Of a stretch of 64,000 nt of DNA, positions 18,777-29,284 are shown in pieces. Origin of the DNA: Vreelandella lionensis (lineage in GTDB: Bacteria; Pseudomonadota; Gammaproteobacteria; Pseudomonadales; Halomonadaceae); contig NZ_MWVI01000094.1 of assembly GCF_002087295.1 (NCBI RefSeq), forward strand, positions 55,386 through 119,385. Reading direction: 5' to 3'. Both the position numbers and the translations under genes were made by a program. Position 1 is the stretch's first letter. Each line of letters starts with the position of its first letter. Below the pieces are notes generated by a model, which worked only from the letters and a program-made list of their open reading frames with translations, searched no databases and was not told the DNA's origin.

Positions 18777-19727
18777 ATGCCCAATGCGGTCATACTGGAT
18801 GCCCAAAGCCTTGGCCCTGACATTGATTTGACGGCTATTCGTGATGCCGTCACGCACTTAGAAATACATCAGCAAAGCACCACAGCGCAGGCGCGTGAAC
18901 GCCTAGCAGATGCTGAAATCGCCGTCGTCAATAAAGTAAGGCTGGATGCTGAGACGCTTTCACAGCTTCCTTCGTTACGATTGATCTGCGTGCTGGCCAC
19001 TGGCTTGAATAACATTGACCTAGATGCTGCCAAAGCCCACAACATTATCGTTAAAAACGTGTCGGCCTATGGCACCGCCAGTGTGTCGCAGCACACGCTG
19101 ATGCTGATGTTATCACTGGCGAATCGCTTACCCCGCTATCAGGCGGATATTGCCGATGGGAAATGGCAAGCGAGTGATTTTTTCTGCTTACAAGATCATC
19201 CAACACTCCAGCTTGCTGGCAAGCAGTTGGTGATGGTAGGTCAAGGAGAGCTGGGGTCTGAAGTGGCTCGGCTTGCAGAGGCGTTTGGTATGCAGGTCAC
19301 GTTTGCCGCCCGTCCTGGCAACGAGCAAAACGATCAGCGACCTTCGCTGGATGACCTGCTGCCCTCGGCAGATGTGATTAGCCTGCACTGCCCACTGAAC
19401 GATGCTACTAAGCACCTTCTCAACAAAGAGCGTCTAGCAAAAGCCAAGTCGTCGCTGCTAATCGTCAATTGTGCTCGTGGCGGTATTATTGATGAAGAAG
19501 CCGCGCTGGAAGCGCTTCGTAGCGGTAGCATCGGTGGTCTAGCCGTCGATGTGCTACCTGCCGAACCACCCAGAGATGGACACGCACTATTAGATGCGCT
19601 GGCGAATGCAGAACCTCTCAATCTGATCGTAACGCCGCACAACGCGTGGATCACGCCCCAAGCACGGCAAAACATCGTCGGCTTAACCGCCGACAATATT
19701 CGTGCGTGGCAGACAGAGAATCACTAA
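18777..19727 (+). CDS. D-2-hydroxyacid dehydrogenase, glycerate-dehydrogenase-like
   Basis: This 316-residue NAD(P)-dependent 2-hydroxyacid dehydrogenase resembles HprA-type glycerate/hydroxypyruvate reductases. An N-terminal substrate domain carries LATGLNNIDLDAAKAHNI. The Rossmann domain carries VMVGQGELGSEVARLAEAFG, where the GxGxxG motif is present as GQGELG. The active-site Arg lies in NCARGGIIDEEAAL and the catalytic His is in TPHNAWIT. The start has GGAG upstream. It stands alone on the plus strand with a 198-base gap before it. It converges with acyP over a hairpin. Exact substrate is uncertain. Confidence 0.88.
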   Translation: MPNAVILDAQSLGPDIDLTAIRDAVTHLEIHQQSTTAQARERLADAEIAVVNKVRLDAETLSQLPSLRLICVLATGLNNIDLDAAKAHNIIVKNVSAYGTASVSQHTLMLMLSLANRLPRYQADIADGKWQASDFFCLQDHPTLQLAGKQLVMVGQGELGSEVARLAEAFGMQVTFAARPGNEQNDQRPSLDDLLPSADVISLHCPLNDATKHLLNKERLAKAKSSLLIVNCARGGIIDEEAALEALRSGSIGGLAVDVLPAEPPRDGHALLDALANAEPLNLIVTPHNAWITPQARQNIVGLTADNIRAWQTENH

Positions 19728-19736
19728 CTTGCCAGC

Positions 19737-19759
19737 TAGGCACACTAAACGTGTGCCTA
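19737..19759. terminator. Hairpin between convergent genes
   Basis: A 9-bp perfect stem (TAGGCACAC with its complement) with a five-base loop separates the plus-strand hydroxyacid dehydrogenase from acyP. It includes the acyP stop codon. It could terminate in both directions, but neither side has a long T run. Confidence 0.55.
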
Positions 19760-20032
19760 ATAGGTCGAAAAGTGGTCAGGAGCGTGATGAGCATCCAGTG
19801 TTTCAAGTGTGACATGGGTCACCCGCGCCCCTTCTGGGCCCTGCCAAAGCCATTGGCTAAGCTCGGCAACGGCTGAAGAGGGCCCGCACATTAGCACTTC
19901 AACCCTGCCATCAGGCAGGTTCTTAGCGTAGCCGGTTAAGCCACGCATCAATGCCTGCTCTTGAGTGGCACGCCGGTACCATACTCCCTGCACTTTTCCT
20001 GTTACGTAGGCACGTACGCAGCAATGGGCCAT
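19757..20032 (-). CDS. acyP: Acylphosphatase
   Basis: This 91-residue acylphosphatase hydrolyses carboxyl-phosphate bonds. The conserved motif VQGVWYRRATQEQALMRGLTG (near residues 14-34) contains the phosphate-binding Arg and the loop. The active-site Asn matches GYAKNLPDGRVEVLMCG. The length is standard. It is followed on the same strand after the upstream gene yihY and converges with the hydroxyacid dehydrogenase. No defects were seen. Confidence 0.94.
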   Translation of the reverse strand: MAHCCVRAYVTGKVQGVWYRRATQEQALMRGLTGYAKNLPDGRVEVLMCGPSSAVAELSQWLWQGPEGARVTHVTLETLDAHHAPDHFSTY

Positions 20033-20049
20033 GACAAACTCCTCCGTCG

Positions 20050-20954
20050 TTAAAGCAGCTCATGCTTAACCAGAACAGCGCTATTGCGGGGCACCAGTGG
20101 ACGCCCACGTCGTAGTAGCAACGAGCGTGTGAACGCTGCACCAAAGAGTAAGATAAGCGAGCTGTAGTATACCCATAGTAAAATCATAACCACCGAACCC
20201 GCCGCACCATAGGTGGATGCCGTGGCCGTGTAGGCGAGGTAAATGGTAATAACACTGCGACCAATGGTAAACAGCACTGCTGTCACCACCGCACCAATGA
20301 AGACATCCTGCCAGCGTAGCACTACATCGGGCAGCACTTTAAAAATAGTCGCAAACAGCAGAGCGACCATGGCAAGCGATATTAACGACTCGGCGGTGGT
20401 GGTTAGTAGGCTTGCAAATGGCAACAGGTCGTTTGTCGCGTCTAGCATGCCGCGAAGCACCACTCCAAGCACTAGCGACACCAGCAAAATAAAGCCGATA
20501 GACAGTACAACGGTTAACGATAACAAACGGTTTTTGATAAAAATAAGTGCGCTGTTGCTATTTGGCTTCGCTCTAACCCCCCAAATGGTATTCAGCGAGA
20601 ACTGCATCTGCGCAAATACGGTCGTTGCACCGATTACAAGGGCAATAAAGCCAAGAATTGTGGGCAGAACCCCGACTCTTCAATGCGAGACTGGGCAACC
20701 GCCTGCTCTATTGCCAAGGCAGCTTCTGTGCCTAAGGTTCCTTGTAACTGCGCCACGATCTGACCATGAGCCGCCTCTTCGCCGAGGACCACGCCAATCA
20801 CTGTAACCGCAATAATCACCGTGGGAGCTAACGAGAACAGCGTGTAGAACGCCAGCGACCCGGCGTAGCTAAACGCGTTACGCTCAAGCCAGAGTGACGT
20901 TGCATCTTGAATTACCTTCCACCAAAAAACGAGCGTGCGCTTAAGCATCATCAC
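20050..20954 (-). pseudogene. YihY/BrkB-family inner-membrane protein, frameshifted
   Basis: YihY/BrkB-family proteins have about six membrane helices and no settled function (once thought to be RNase BN). The N-terminal part (20954 onwards) carries the family start WLERNAFSYAGSLAFYTLFSLAPTVIIAV. It leaves the frame after QSRIEESG and stops at 20634. The continuation (LPTILGFIALVIGATTVFAQ, then MQFSLNTIWGV and four further hydrophobic segments) lies in another frame to 20050. Loss of one base in the CCCC run at 20670-20673 (G5 read as G4 on the coding strand) explains the break. The two parts together match the normal length of about 300. Confidence 0.85.
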
Positions 20955-21126
20955 ATTCCCTTAAAAGCAAATCACAGCGTTTTCATACAACGCTTATATA
21001 CTGATTAATCAATAAGCATACCCAATGAAAACGCTCAGCGCAGGTATGATTGCGTTGCAGAGGCTGATGGGGCCGACCATAATGGCCACGCTTTATTCTC
21101 ACATTTTCAGCAATCAAGGACACGCA

Positions 21127-22220
21127 ATGAACTCAGATGCAGCTCGGTCTGTAACGTCTTATGACTTTGATTGCTTAGTATTTATTGGTCGCTTTCAGCC
21201 TCCCCATTTAGGCCACCTTGCCATCATCCGTGAAGCCCTTAAACAGGCTCGACAGGTAATCGTCATGGTGGGCTCCTCCTGGCAGGCGCGCTCGCTTCGT
21301 AACCCGTGGCATTTTGATGAGCGCCAAGCCATGATCCGCTCAGGATTTGATAATGCGGATAATCAACGACTTGAAATCACTCCGCTTCTGGATGCGCTTT
21401 ACAACGACGATGTATGGGTCAGGGACGTGCAGCGGAAAGTGCGCGATTTAGCAGCTCCCGCCAATGCACGGTTGCCAAGGATTGGTCTAATCGGCGCAAA
21501 TCGTGGGCAGTCCAGCTACTATTTATCGCTTTTTCCCCAATGGGAGTCGGTGAGTGTACCGCTCGTGGAGGGCATTTCGGCCAGCCAAATTAGAGAGCGG
21601 CTTTTCCGCTCACCTGGCTCAACCGATGATTATCTCAGTACGGGGGCTTACCATGACTTGCCCCCTGGCGTGGTAGAAAGCGTGGGTAAATTCTGCAAAG
21701 GCGAGGCCTATCATCGACTATTGGAAGAGCAGCAGTTGCTCGATCAGTATCGACAAGCATGGTCACAGGCGCCCTACCCACCCATCTTTGTCACCGTTAA
21801 CGCGGTGGTTGTGCAGTCAGGGCACGTGCTACTGGTGAAACGTACTGCGGCCCCGGCAAAGGCCTATTCGCGCTACCCGGCGGGTTTATCAACCCCCATG
21901 AGCGATTACTAGATGCCTGCTTACGTGAGCTGCGCGAACGGTTGCGCTTAAAAGTGCCAGAACCGGTATTGAAAGGCTCTCTGCGAGGTCAGCGGCTGTT
22001 TGATGAGCCCCACCGTAGCTGGCGAGGGCGCACACTGGCCGAAGCGTTCTACTTTGCTTTACGCCCAGACCAGCAGTTACCGCGCCTTAAACCTGTTAAG
22101 GGCGGCGACCATGCCCGTTGGGTGGCACTCGCCGACTTGGAGCCAGAGAGCCTCTTTGAAGATCACTTCTTTATTATTCAGAATTTCCTCGGCCTGCCTG
22201 CGGATTTTGGGTCCCTTTAA
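21127..22220 (+). pseudogene. Bifunctional NMN adenylyltransferase / Nudix hydrolase, frameshifted at the Nudix domain
   Basis: The N-terminal domain is a nucleotidyltransferase with FIGRFQPPHLGHLAII (HxGH motif, near residues 20-30), matching NadM-type NMN adenylyltransferases of NAD synthesis. The start at 21127 has AAGGA upstream. After LLVKRTAAP the frame shifts; the intended continuation GKGLFALPGGFINPHE gives a Nudix domain to 22220. Loss of one G at 21855-21856 explains it. The Nudix box reads G-x5-E-x7-REL-R-ER, where the last Glu of the usual EE pair is Arg, so hydrolase activity may be altered. It converges with the LysR gene, overlapping by four bases. Confidence 0.83.
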
Positions 22221-23134
22221 GCCTGCAGGAAATCACGCGGCAGTTTCATCATCTGCCGCCATAGGCGCTCTACTCCCGGCTTGTGGACCAGCGAGCAGCG
22301 ATAGAGGCGAATTTCCAGCGGGATATCCCAGCTCTCATCACCGGCTCGCACAAGCTTGCCGCTTTTTAGCTCCTCGCGAATACAGAAGTCTGGAATCCAG
22401 GCAACCCCTACGCCTTGCAATACCATGCCCTTTAAGCCTTCAGCCATGGCGGTTTCATAGACGGTTCTTAGCTTCATACGCAGCGGGTCGTTTTTCAGCA
22501 GCATCCGCACGCTGCGACCTAAAAACGCCCCCTGGGTATAAGCCAGATAAGGAATGGAGCTATCGCGCTGCAAAGAGAACAACGGTTTCCCATGCTCGTC
22601 AGGCAGCGAAACAGGAAGCATCTTGACCTTACCGATAGAAAACGAAGGAAATACCTCCGCATCTAATTGCATTGTGGCGAAAGGGTCGTAGTAGGCCAGC
22701 ATTAAGTCACAGTTCCCCTCACGCAGCACATGAATGGCTTCGCCAACGTTCATGGCAACCAAACGCGTTGGCAACTCCCCTAACCCTTTTTGTAGCCTAG
22801 AAATCCACGGCGGATAGAAGCTGAGCGCTAACGAGTGCGCCGCGACGATATCTAACGCTTCGTTGGCAATGGATAGCCCTCGCAAATGGCTGAGCGATTC
22901 GTTTAACTGTTCGACTAAGTTGCGGGCAGTCACCAAAAAAAGCTGCCCTTCTGAGGTTAAGCCAATCGGTGTCGTTGATCGGTCCACTAAGGTGACGCCA
23001 ACTGCCTGCTCTAATGCCCGAATACGCCGACTAAACGCAGGCTGGGTGACATGGCGCTGTCGGGCAGAGGCAGAAAAACTGCGGGTGTTCGCCAGTGCGA
23101 CGAAGTCTTCTAGCCATTTTGTTTCTAGATTCAC
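22217..23134 (-). CDS. LysR-family transcriptional regulator
   Basis: This 305-residue regulator has the N-terminal winged helix-turn-helix (LEDFVALANTRSFSASARQRHVTQPAFSRRIRALEQAVGVTL) and an effector-binding domain after about residue 90. Ligand and targets cannot be read from the sequence. The start at 23134 follows standard LysR length. It converges with the NadM-Nudix gene and lies just downstream of cls on the same strand. Such regulators are often autoregulated. Confidence 0.9.
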   Translation of the reverse strand: MNLETKWLEDFVALANTRSFSASARQRHVTQPAFSRRIRALEQAVGVTLVDRSTTPIGLTSEGQLFLVTARNLVEQLNESLSHLRGLSIANEALDIVAAHSLALSFYPPWISRLQKGLGELPTRLVAMNVGEAIHVLREGNCDLMLAYYDPFATMQLDAEVFPSFSIGKVKMLPVSLPDEHGKPLFSLQRDSSIPYLAYTQGAFLGRSVRMLLKNDPLRMKLRTVYETAMAEGLKGMVLQGVGVAWIPDFCIREELKSGKLVRAGDESWDIPLEIRLYRCSLVHKPGVERLWRQMMKLPRDFLQA

Positions 23135-23191
23135 CCATGACTCCTGTTATTTGAACGTTGATGGCTTGCGTCATTTGGTTGGGGCAAACGA

Positions 23192-24608
23192 TTACTGTAC
23201 GGGTGCCATTAAATAAGCAGCACGGGACACGACTTTTTTCCACATGGGGCGCTGACTCACTTCATCGAGAGTCACTCGGCGGCACTTGGAAAAATCGGCT
23301 TCCAGCATGGTGGCAACATCGTTGGCAAAATCGGCGCTGGGAATGAACGCAGTGATTTCAAAATTCAACCGAAACGATCGGTTATCAAGATTCACCGTAC
23401 CTACAGTGGCGGATGAATGGTCGATAAGCATGACTTTTTGATGTAGAAACCCAGGTTGATAACGGTATATTTTTACACCCGCTTTTAACATATCCGGCAA
23501 AAAAGAGAACGCAGAGAGGAATACCAGCAAATGGTCGGGGCGCTCCGGGATCATGACGCGCACGTCGACGCCTCGCATAGCTGCCAATCGTAAAGAGTCT
23601 TGGACGCCCTGATCAGGTACGAAATAGGGGCTCGTAACCCAAAACCGCTGGTTAGCGCTATGAATCAGCTGCTGAACAAGTAATCCAGCCGTATCCTGTT
23701 TATCGGCTGGGCCGGAAGGCACAATGACCACCTGCTGGTCTTGCTGTGGGTGGCTTTCAGCGTGCCAGTTTAACGTAATCACGGCGCCTGTCGCCCAGTG
23801 CCAATCTTCCCAGAAGGCTTCTTGCAGGCCTAGCACACAGGGGCCTTGTACTTTTAAGTGAGTATCGCGCCAAGGGCCATGTTTCGCACTCTTGCCCAGA
23901 TACTCGTTGCCTACATTGAAGCCGCCGATCCACCCTTGCTTACCGTCGACAACAGCGATTTTGCGATGGTTGCGGAAATTAAGTTGAAAGCGATGTTTAA
24001 GCCCACGAGACGAACGGAAAGGGCTTACTTCTACCCCACTCTCACTCAACTCTTTTAAATAACCCTCGTTAAGCTTGCGGCTACCAATTTCGTCATATAG
24101 GAAGCAGACACGCACACCGCGTTTAACCGCCGCTATTAAATGCTCAGCAACTGCCGCCCAAGCTCATCATCGCGAACGATAAAGAACTGGATCAGTAGAT
24201 AATCCTGCGCTTGATTAATGCCTGCAAACAGGCTGTCAAAAGTGGCATCGCCATCAATTAACAGCTCGGTGCTATTGCCTTTCGTCAGTGGCATCATGGC
24301 CAACTGCTCAACCGCTTGAATATCGGTATTGTCGGAAATAGCCACATGCGGCTTTACGTTATGTCGATAGCGAACAAGCACTCGGCGCAACACCGAATCC
24401 CTGGCGCCTCTAGCCGTGACATACCCATAAAAACGTGGCCTGCCAAACAGCCAGTACGCTGGCACCGCCGCATAGGGAAAGGTTAGCAGTGAGATAATCC
24501 ACGCCACTGCCCCCTGTGACGTACGGCTCGACATTAATGCATCACCGCCGAGATCATTCCCAGCACGTGAATCAGCATGATCCCTGTCCCTAGCAACCAA
24601 GAGGTCAT
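23192..24608 (-). pseudogene. cls: Cardiolipin synthase, frameshifted twice
   Basis: Cardiolipin synthases join phosphatidylglycerol units at the inner membrane. The full gene starts at 24608 (MTSWLLGTGIMLIHVLGMISA), a membrane segment that ends prematurely at 24539. The next frame carries LMSSRTSQGAVAWIISLLTFPYAAVPAYWLFGRPRF, a second membrane segment and the family nucleotide start. It breaks again after DDELGRQ near 24150. The last part contains the two phospholipase-D HKD motifs (HRKIAVVDGKQGWIGG; HQKVMLIDHSSATVG). One-base losses near 24540 (GG read as G) and near 24149-24152 explain both breaks. Ends TAYLMAPVQ. Confidence 0.85.
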
Positions 24609-24658
24609 TCGCTATTCCTCACCATCCGTTAGGACCTGTTATTTCTGACTACCCCATA

Positions 24659-24690
24659 CACAGGAGCCCCGTTAGAACGGGGCTCCTGTG
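24659..24690. terminator. Hairpin after class I fumarase
   Basis: A long perfect stem (ACAGGAGCCCCGTT with its complement) with a short loop lies downstream of the fumarase stop. No clear T run follows on either strand. It is probably a terminator or a 3' stabiliser. Confidence 0.6.
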
Positions 24691-24720
24691 GTTAAGCAAC
24701 GCCTATATCACCTCAGCGTA

Positions 24721-26226
24721 TCATGCTTTTTCGGCAATAATTTCTTTCCATTTAGCCGGGCCTGTCTGGTGAACAGAGGTGCCTTGGCTATCTACCGCGA
24801 CCGTGACCGGCATGTCCTCCACCTCAAATTCGTAGATGGCTTCCATTCCCAGGTCTTCAAAGCCCACCACGCGTGACTTTTTGATCGCTTGGGCAACCAG
24901 ATAAGCAGAGCCACCCACCGCCATGAGATACACCGCTTGGTTGTCACGGATCGCTTCAATGGCAGCTTGGCCGCGCTCTGCTTTGCCGACCATGCCTAGC
25001 AAACCAGTCTCTTCCAGCATCGTCCGAGTGAACTTATCCATCCGCGTAGCCGTGGTGGGGCCTGCAGGGCCAACCACTTCATTGCCTACAGGGTCGACTG
25101 GGCCAACGTAGTAGATAAAGCGCCCTTTCATATCGACCGGCAGCGGCTCGCCTTTGGCGATCATATCCACCATGCGCTTGTGGGCAGCGTCGCGGCCCGT
25201 CAGCAGTTTGCCGTTTAACAGCAGCGTATCGCCGGGCTGCCAGGTTTTGACTTCTTCAGGCGTGACAGTGTCTAAATTGACACGCTTGACGTTATCGCCC
25301 GTTTCACGGGTAATCTCTGGCCAGTCTTCCAGCTTCGGAGCAGGCAAGGCCACAGGGCCAGAACCATCCAGCGTGAAATGCGCATGGCGGGTAGCTGCAC
25401 AGTTGGGAATAATCGCCACTGGCTTGTTGGCAGCGTGGGTCGGGTAATCTTTGACTTTGATATCCAGTACCGTGGTCAGGCCACCTAGGCCCTGGGCACC
25501 AATACCGCTTTTGTTCACCTTATCGAACAGCTCAAGGCGCAGCTCTTCGGCACGGTTGCTGGCACCGCGCGCCTGCAACTCTTGGATATCGATAGGATCA
25601 AGCAGCGCTTCTTTGGCAATTTCCATCGCTTTTTCAGCGGTACCGCCAATACCAATGCCGAGCATACCCGGCGGGCACCAACCAGCGCCCATTTTGGGGA
25701 GCTGTTCCATCGCCCAGTCGACCACGCTATCGGAAGGGTTGAGCATGGCAAACTTCGATTTCGCTTCGCTACCGCCGCCCTTCGCCGCCACATGGATATC
25801 GACCTTATCGCCCGGCACAATTTTGTGGTGGATGATGGCGGGTGTGTTGTCTTTGGTGTTCTGACGCTTGCCATCCGGGTCAGCAAGAACCGAGGCACGT
25901 AATACGTTATCCGGAAGTTGATAGGCACGACGCACGCCTTCGTTAATCATGTCGTCGAGGCTTAACTCGGCGTCCCATGTGACGTTCATACCCACGTGAA
26001 CGAATACGGTCACGATGCCGGTATCCTGGCAAATTGGGCGGTGCCCTGTTGCGCACATACGTGAGTTAATCAAAATTTGAGCAATGGCATCCTTTGCGGC
26101 GGGGTTCTCTTCACGCTCGTAAGCGGCGGCAATCGCATCGATGAAATCTTTTGGGGGGGAGTAAGAGATGTACTGCAGAGCATCGGCAACGCTTTGGATC
26201 ACGTCGTCCTGGCGAATCCCGGTCAT
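24721..26226 (-). CDS. fumA: Class I fumarate hydratase
   Basis: This 501-residue iron-sulphur fumarase interconverts fumarate and malate in the TCA cycle. The alpha region includes MCATGHRPICQDTGIVTVFVH, with Cys ligands of the 4Fe-4S cluster and the CQDTG motif. GAGWCPPGMLGIGIGGTAEKAME and the C-terminal beta region with VGPAGPTTATRMDKFT follow. The subunits are fused into a single polypeptide as in gammaproteobacterial FumA/FumB. The start at 26226 is followed by MTGIRQDD. The gene is separated from nei by 180 bases. It is oxygen-sensitive by family. Confidence 0.93.
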   Translation of the reverse strand: MTGIRQDDVIQSVADALQYISYSPPKDFIDAIAAAYEREENPAAKDAIAQILINSRMCATGHRPICQDTGIVTVFVHVGMNVTWDAELSLDDMINEGVRRAYQLPDNVLRASVLADPDGKRQNTKDNTPAIIHHKIVPGDKVDIHVAAKGGGSEAKSKFAMLNPSDSVVDWAMEQLPKMGAGWCPPGMLGIGIGGTAEKAMEIAKEALLDPIDIQELQARGASNRAEELRLELFDKVNKSGIGAQGLGGLTTVLDIKVKDYPTHAANKPVAIIPNCAATRHAHFTLDGSGPVALPAPKLEDWPEITRETGDNVKRVNLDTVTPEEVKTWQPGDTLLLNGKLLTGRDAAHKRMVDMIAKGEPLPVDMKGRFIYYVGPVDPVGNEVVGPAGPTTATRMDKFTRTMLEETGLLGMVGKAERGQAAIEAIRDNQAVYLMAVGGSAYLVAQAIKKSRVVGFEDLGMEAIYEFEVEDMPVTVAVDSQGTSVHQTGPAKWKEIIAEKA

Positions 26227-26406
26227 GGATTAACAGCTCCTCGGTTATCGTCTTGGCTGCAGCCTTCGCGGCCGTCTAAGTGTGCGGGAAGTATACCGTA
26301 TTGAGACTCACGCGGCAGCCAATGCACCGAGTAACCGCTTGCTGTTACGTAGCGCTTTGGTCTGATTGTTTAAACATAGTCATCAAGATAACGGTATAAA
26401 CTTATC

Positions 26407-27231
26407 CTAAGGAGAAGGCTGGCATTGCGGGCAGGCGTATAGCCGCCGAGACCCGACCATCATGCGCTCAATCACACTGCCGCAACGATGGCACGAGAGT
26501 CCGGCGCGCTCAAATACGCTGAACCGCCATTGGCGGCGAGGCTCGCCAGAGGCAATGGCTTGTTCAATCCAAGCTTCCTGATTGGTCACCCCCGCCGTTC
26601 GGTAAGCGGTTCGGGTAATCTCGACAATATGCGATGACAGCGTACTTAACTGCTCGTCGGTAAGATCGCTAGGCCGCTGCTTAGGGTGCAGTTGGGAAAA
26701 GAATAGAATCTCCGAGCGCAAGTAGTTGCCTAAGCCTGCCACCAGCCCCTGATCCAAAAGCAGTGTCCCTAGGCTTCTACGCTTAAACTCAGGCATTAGT
26801 AGCCGCTGCTTCACATCACCTGAGCTGACCTGTTGGCTGAGCAAATCGGGGCCCAATCGAGCAAGAAAGGGGTGATGCGCCAGCGACGACTCTTCCCAAA
26901 GCGATATATCCGAGGCGCTGTACAAACTGGCGGCACGCCCTTCTGCCACTAGCCGAACACGCAAGGAGCGCGACGTGCTAGGCAGATTATCTTCTGCATG
27001 CAATTTCCACACGCCGTATAGCTGATTGTGAGAGTAAAGCACCCGCTTATCGGCAAACCGAATCAGCATGGCCTTGCCCCAGGTATCCACGGCCACCACT
27101 TTCACACCGATTAGCGAACCTGCTTGGCTAGCGAGCTCTGGAAAGGCAAACCACACATCATCCAGCACTTTACCGCCAATCTGTTTTTCAATGAGATCCG
27201 CTGCGCGGCGAATCTCTGGACCTTCAGGCAT
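26407..27231 (-). CDS. nei: Endonuclease VIII (Nei), DNA glycosylase/AP lyase
   Basis: Nei removes oxidised pyrimidines in base-excision repair. The N-terminal MPEGPEIRRAADLI carries the catalytic proline and glutamate after Met removal. The H2TH helix-two-turn-helix region contains LLLDQGLVAGLGNYLRSEILF. The C-terminal zinc finger has CHRCGSVIERMMVGSRRLYACPQC (two CxxC pairs). The 274-residue length fits. It lies three bases after the uvrB stop, so the two DNA repair genes are co-transcribed. Confidence 0.94.
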   Translation of the reverse strand: MPEGPEIRRAADLIEKQIGGKVLDDVWFAFPELASQAGSLIGVKVVAVDTWGKAMLIRFADKRVLYSHNQLYGVWKLHAEDNLPSTSRSLRVRLVAEGRAASLYSASDISLWEESSLAHHPFLARLGPDLLSQQVSSGDVKQRLLMPEFKRRSLGTLLLDQGLVAGLGNYLRSEILFFSQLHPKQRPSDLTDEQLSTLSSHIVEITRTAYRTAGVTNQEAWIEQAIASGEPRRQWRFSVFERAGLSCHRCGSVIERMMVGSRRLYACPQCQPSP

Positions 27232-27234
27232 CGC

Positions 27235-29259
27235 TTATCCTAGCGCCAGCTGCTTCTCTTTCATTTGATGGAGCTGGTCGCGCAACCGCGCCGCTTCTTC
27301 AAACTCGAGGTTTTGAGCCGCTTCAAACATGGCATCTTCAAGCTTACTAATGGCCGTGAGCAAGTCTTGCTTACTCATGGCAGCCACATCGTAACCACCT
27401 TCAGGCTCGGCCACCTTACGCTCATTGCCCTTTCGCCGACTGCTCTTCTTACCTGGTGTCTGCGCGGCTTCTAGGATATCTGCAACCGAGCGGGTAACCG
27501 TCGTGGGGGTAATGCCGTGCTTCTCGTTATGCGCCATCTGTTTATGGCGCCGACGCTCGGTCTCATCAATTGCTTTCCGCATGGAATCCGTAATGCGGTC
27601 GCCATATAAAATCGCTTTACCATTGGCGTTACGCGCTGCACGACCAATGGTTTGAATTAACGAGCGTTCGGCGCGCAGGAAACCCTCTTTATCGGCATCC
27701 AGAATCGCCACCAAAGAGACTTCAGGAATATCCAACCCCTCCCGTAGCAAGTTGATGCCCACCAGCACGTCAAACTTGCCCAGGCGTAGGTCACGGATAA
27801 TTTCCACCCGCTCGACCGTATCAATATCGGAATGTAAATAGCGCACGCGAATACCGTGCTCATCAAGGTAATCAGTCAGGTCTTCTGCCATGCGCTTGGT
27901 TAAAGTAGTAACGAGCACCCGCTCTCCTACCGCTGTTCGCAAACCAATCTCCGACAGCAGATCATCGACTTGCGTGCTGGCCGGGCGTACTTCAATTTGC
28001 GGATCCAACAGCCCTGTCGGCCGAACGACTTGTTCGACGATCTGGCTTGCGTGCTCAGCTTCATAATTGCCTGGCGTGGCGGATACGAAGATCGTTTGTG
28101 GCGAGATAGCTTCCCACTCCTCAAACTTCATGGGGCGGTTATCCAACGCTGACGGCAGGCGGAAACCATACTCGACCAGTGTCTCTTTACGAGAACGGTC
28201 GCCTTTGTACATCCCACCTACTTGGGGCACGCTCACGTGTGACTCATCGATAAACAGCAGCGCATCATCCGGCAGGTAATCAAAAAACGTGGGCGGTGGC
28301 TCGCCAGGAGCACGGCCAGAGAGGTAGCGAGAGTAGTTTTCAATACCGTTGCAGTACCCCAGCTCCAGCATCATCTCAATATCGTAAAGCGTACGCTGCT
28401 CAAGCCGCTGGGCCTCTACTAAACGCTCGTGCTTACGCAGCCACTCCAAGCGCTCTTTGAGCTCTGCTTTGATGGAGTCGATGGCTTCTAGAATGGTCTC
28501 ACGAGGCGTCACGTAGTGGGATTTTGGGTAAATCGTCATCCTTGGGACTTGCCCGCGCACATCGCCAGTGAGCGGGTCAAATAAACGGATAGAATCGATT
28601 TCGTCGTCGAAAAGCTCAACGCGCACCGCTTCCTCATCCGAATCCGCCGGGAAGATATCAATCACGTCGCCGCGCACGCGGTAAGTACCGCGGCGGAAAT
28701 CCATATCGTTGCGGGTGTACTGCAGCTCTGCCAAGCGGCGTAGGAAGGCGCGTTGGTCAATCAGCTCACCACGAGTGAAGTGCAGCCGCATCTTCAGGTA
28801 TTGGTCTGGATCACCCAAGCCGTAGATCGCCGATGCGGATACCACGATTAGCGCATCACGGCGCTCCAGTAACGCTTTCGTAGCGGAAAGACGCATCTGC
28901 TCAATATGGTCATTGATTGAGGCATCCTTCTCAATAAACGTATCTGACGAGGGCACATAGGCCTCGGGCTGGTAGTAGTCGTAGTAGGAGACGAAGTACT
29001 CAACAGCGTTATCGGGGAAAAACGATTTAAATTCGCCGTACAGCTGTGCCGCCAGGGTTTTGTTCGGCGCCATCACGATGGTGGGCCGCTGAAGTTGCTG
29101 CACCACATTGGCCATGGTGAAGGTTTTACCTGAACCGGTGACCCCGAGCAGCGTTTGATGGGCAAGCCCGGATTCCAAACCACTGATCAACCCGCGTATG
29201 GCCGCAGGCTGGCCGCCTGCAGGCTGAAATTTTGACTGCAGACGAAATTCCTTGCTCAT
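27235..29259 (-). CDS. uvrB: UvrB, excinuclease ABC subunit B
   Basis: UvrB is the damage-verifying helicase of nucleotide excision repair. The 674-residue length is normal. Walker A is [12 protein letters not shown] (near 40). The beta-hairpin that inserts into DNA includes [21 protein letters not shown]. Walker [11 protein letters not shown] is near 335. The helicase C-terminal motifs include [19 protein letters not shown] and [12 protein letters not shown], and a C-terminal UVR motif ([23 protein letters not shown]) contacts UvrC. It is upstream of nei. No LexA box was identified in the short intergenic stretch before it. Confidence 0.97.
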   Translation of the reverse strand: MSKEFRLQSKFQPAGGQPAAIRGLISGLESGLAHQTLLGVTGSGKTFTMANVVQQLQRPTIVMAPNKTLAAQLYGEFKSFFPDNAVEYFVSYYDYYQPEAYVPSSDTFIEKDASINDHIEQMRLSATKALLERRDALIVVSASAIYGLGDPDQYLKMRLHFTRGELIDQRAFLRRLAELQYTRNDMDFRRGTYRVRGDVIDIFPADSDEEAVRVELFDDEIDSIRLFDPLTGDVRGQVPRMTIYPKSHYVTPRETILEAIDSIKAELKERLEWLRKHERLVEAQRLEQRTLYDIEMMLELGYCNGIENYSRYLSGRAPGEPPPTFFDYLPDDALLFIDESHVSVPQVGGMYKGDRSRKETLVEYGFRLPSALDNRPMKFEEWEAISPQTIFVSATPGNYEAEHASQIVEQVVRPTGLLDPQIEVRPASTQVDDLLSEIGLRTAVGERVLVTTLTKRMAEDLTDYLDEHGIRVRYLHSDIDTVERVEIIRDLRLGKFDVLVGINLLREGLDIPEVSLVAILDADKEGFLRAERSLIQTIGRAARNANGKAILYGDRITDSMRKAIDETERRRHKQMAHNEKHGITPTTVTRSVADILEAAQTPGKKSSRRKGNERKVAEPEGGYDVAAMSKQDLLTAISKLEDAMFEAAQNLEFEEAARLRDQLHQMKEKQLALG

Positions 29260-29284
29260 CGTTGCTCCTGTTGAGGAAGTAGGC

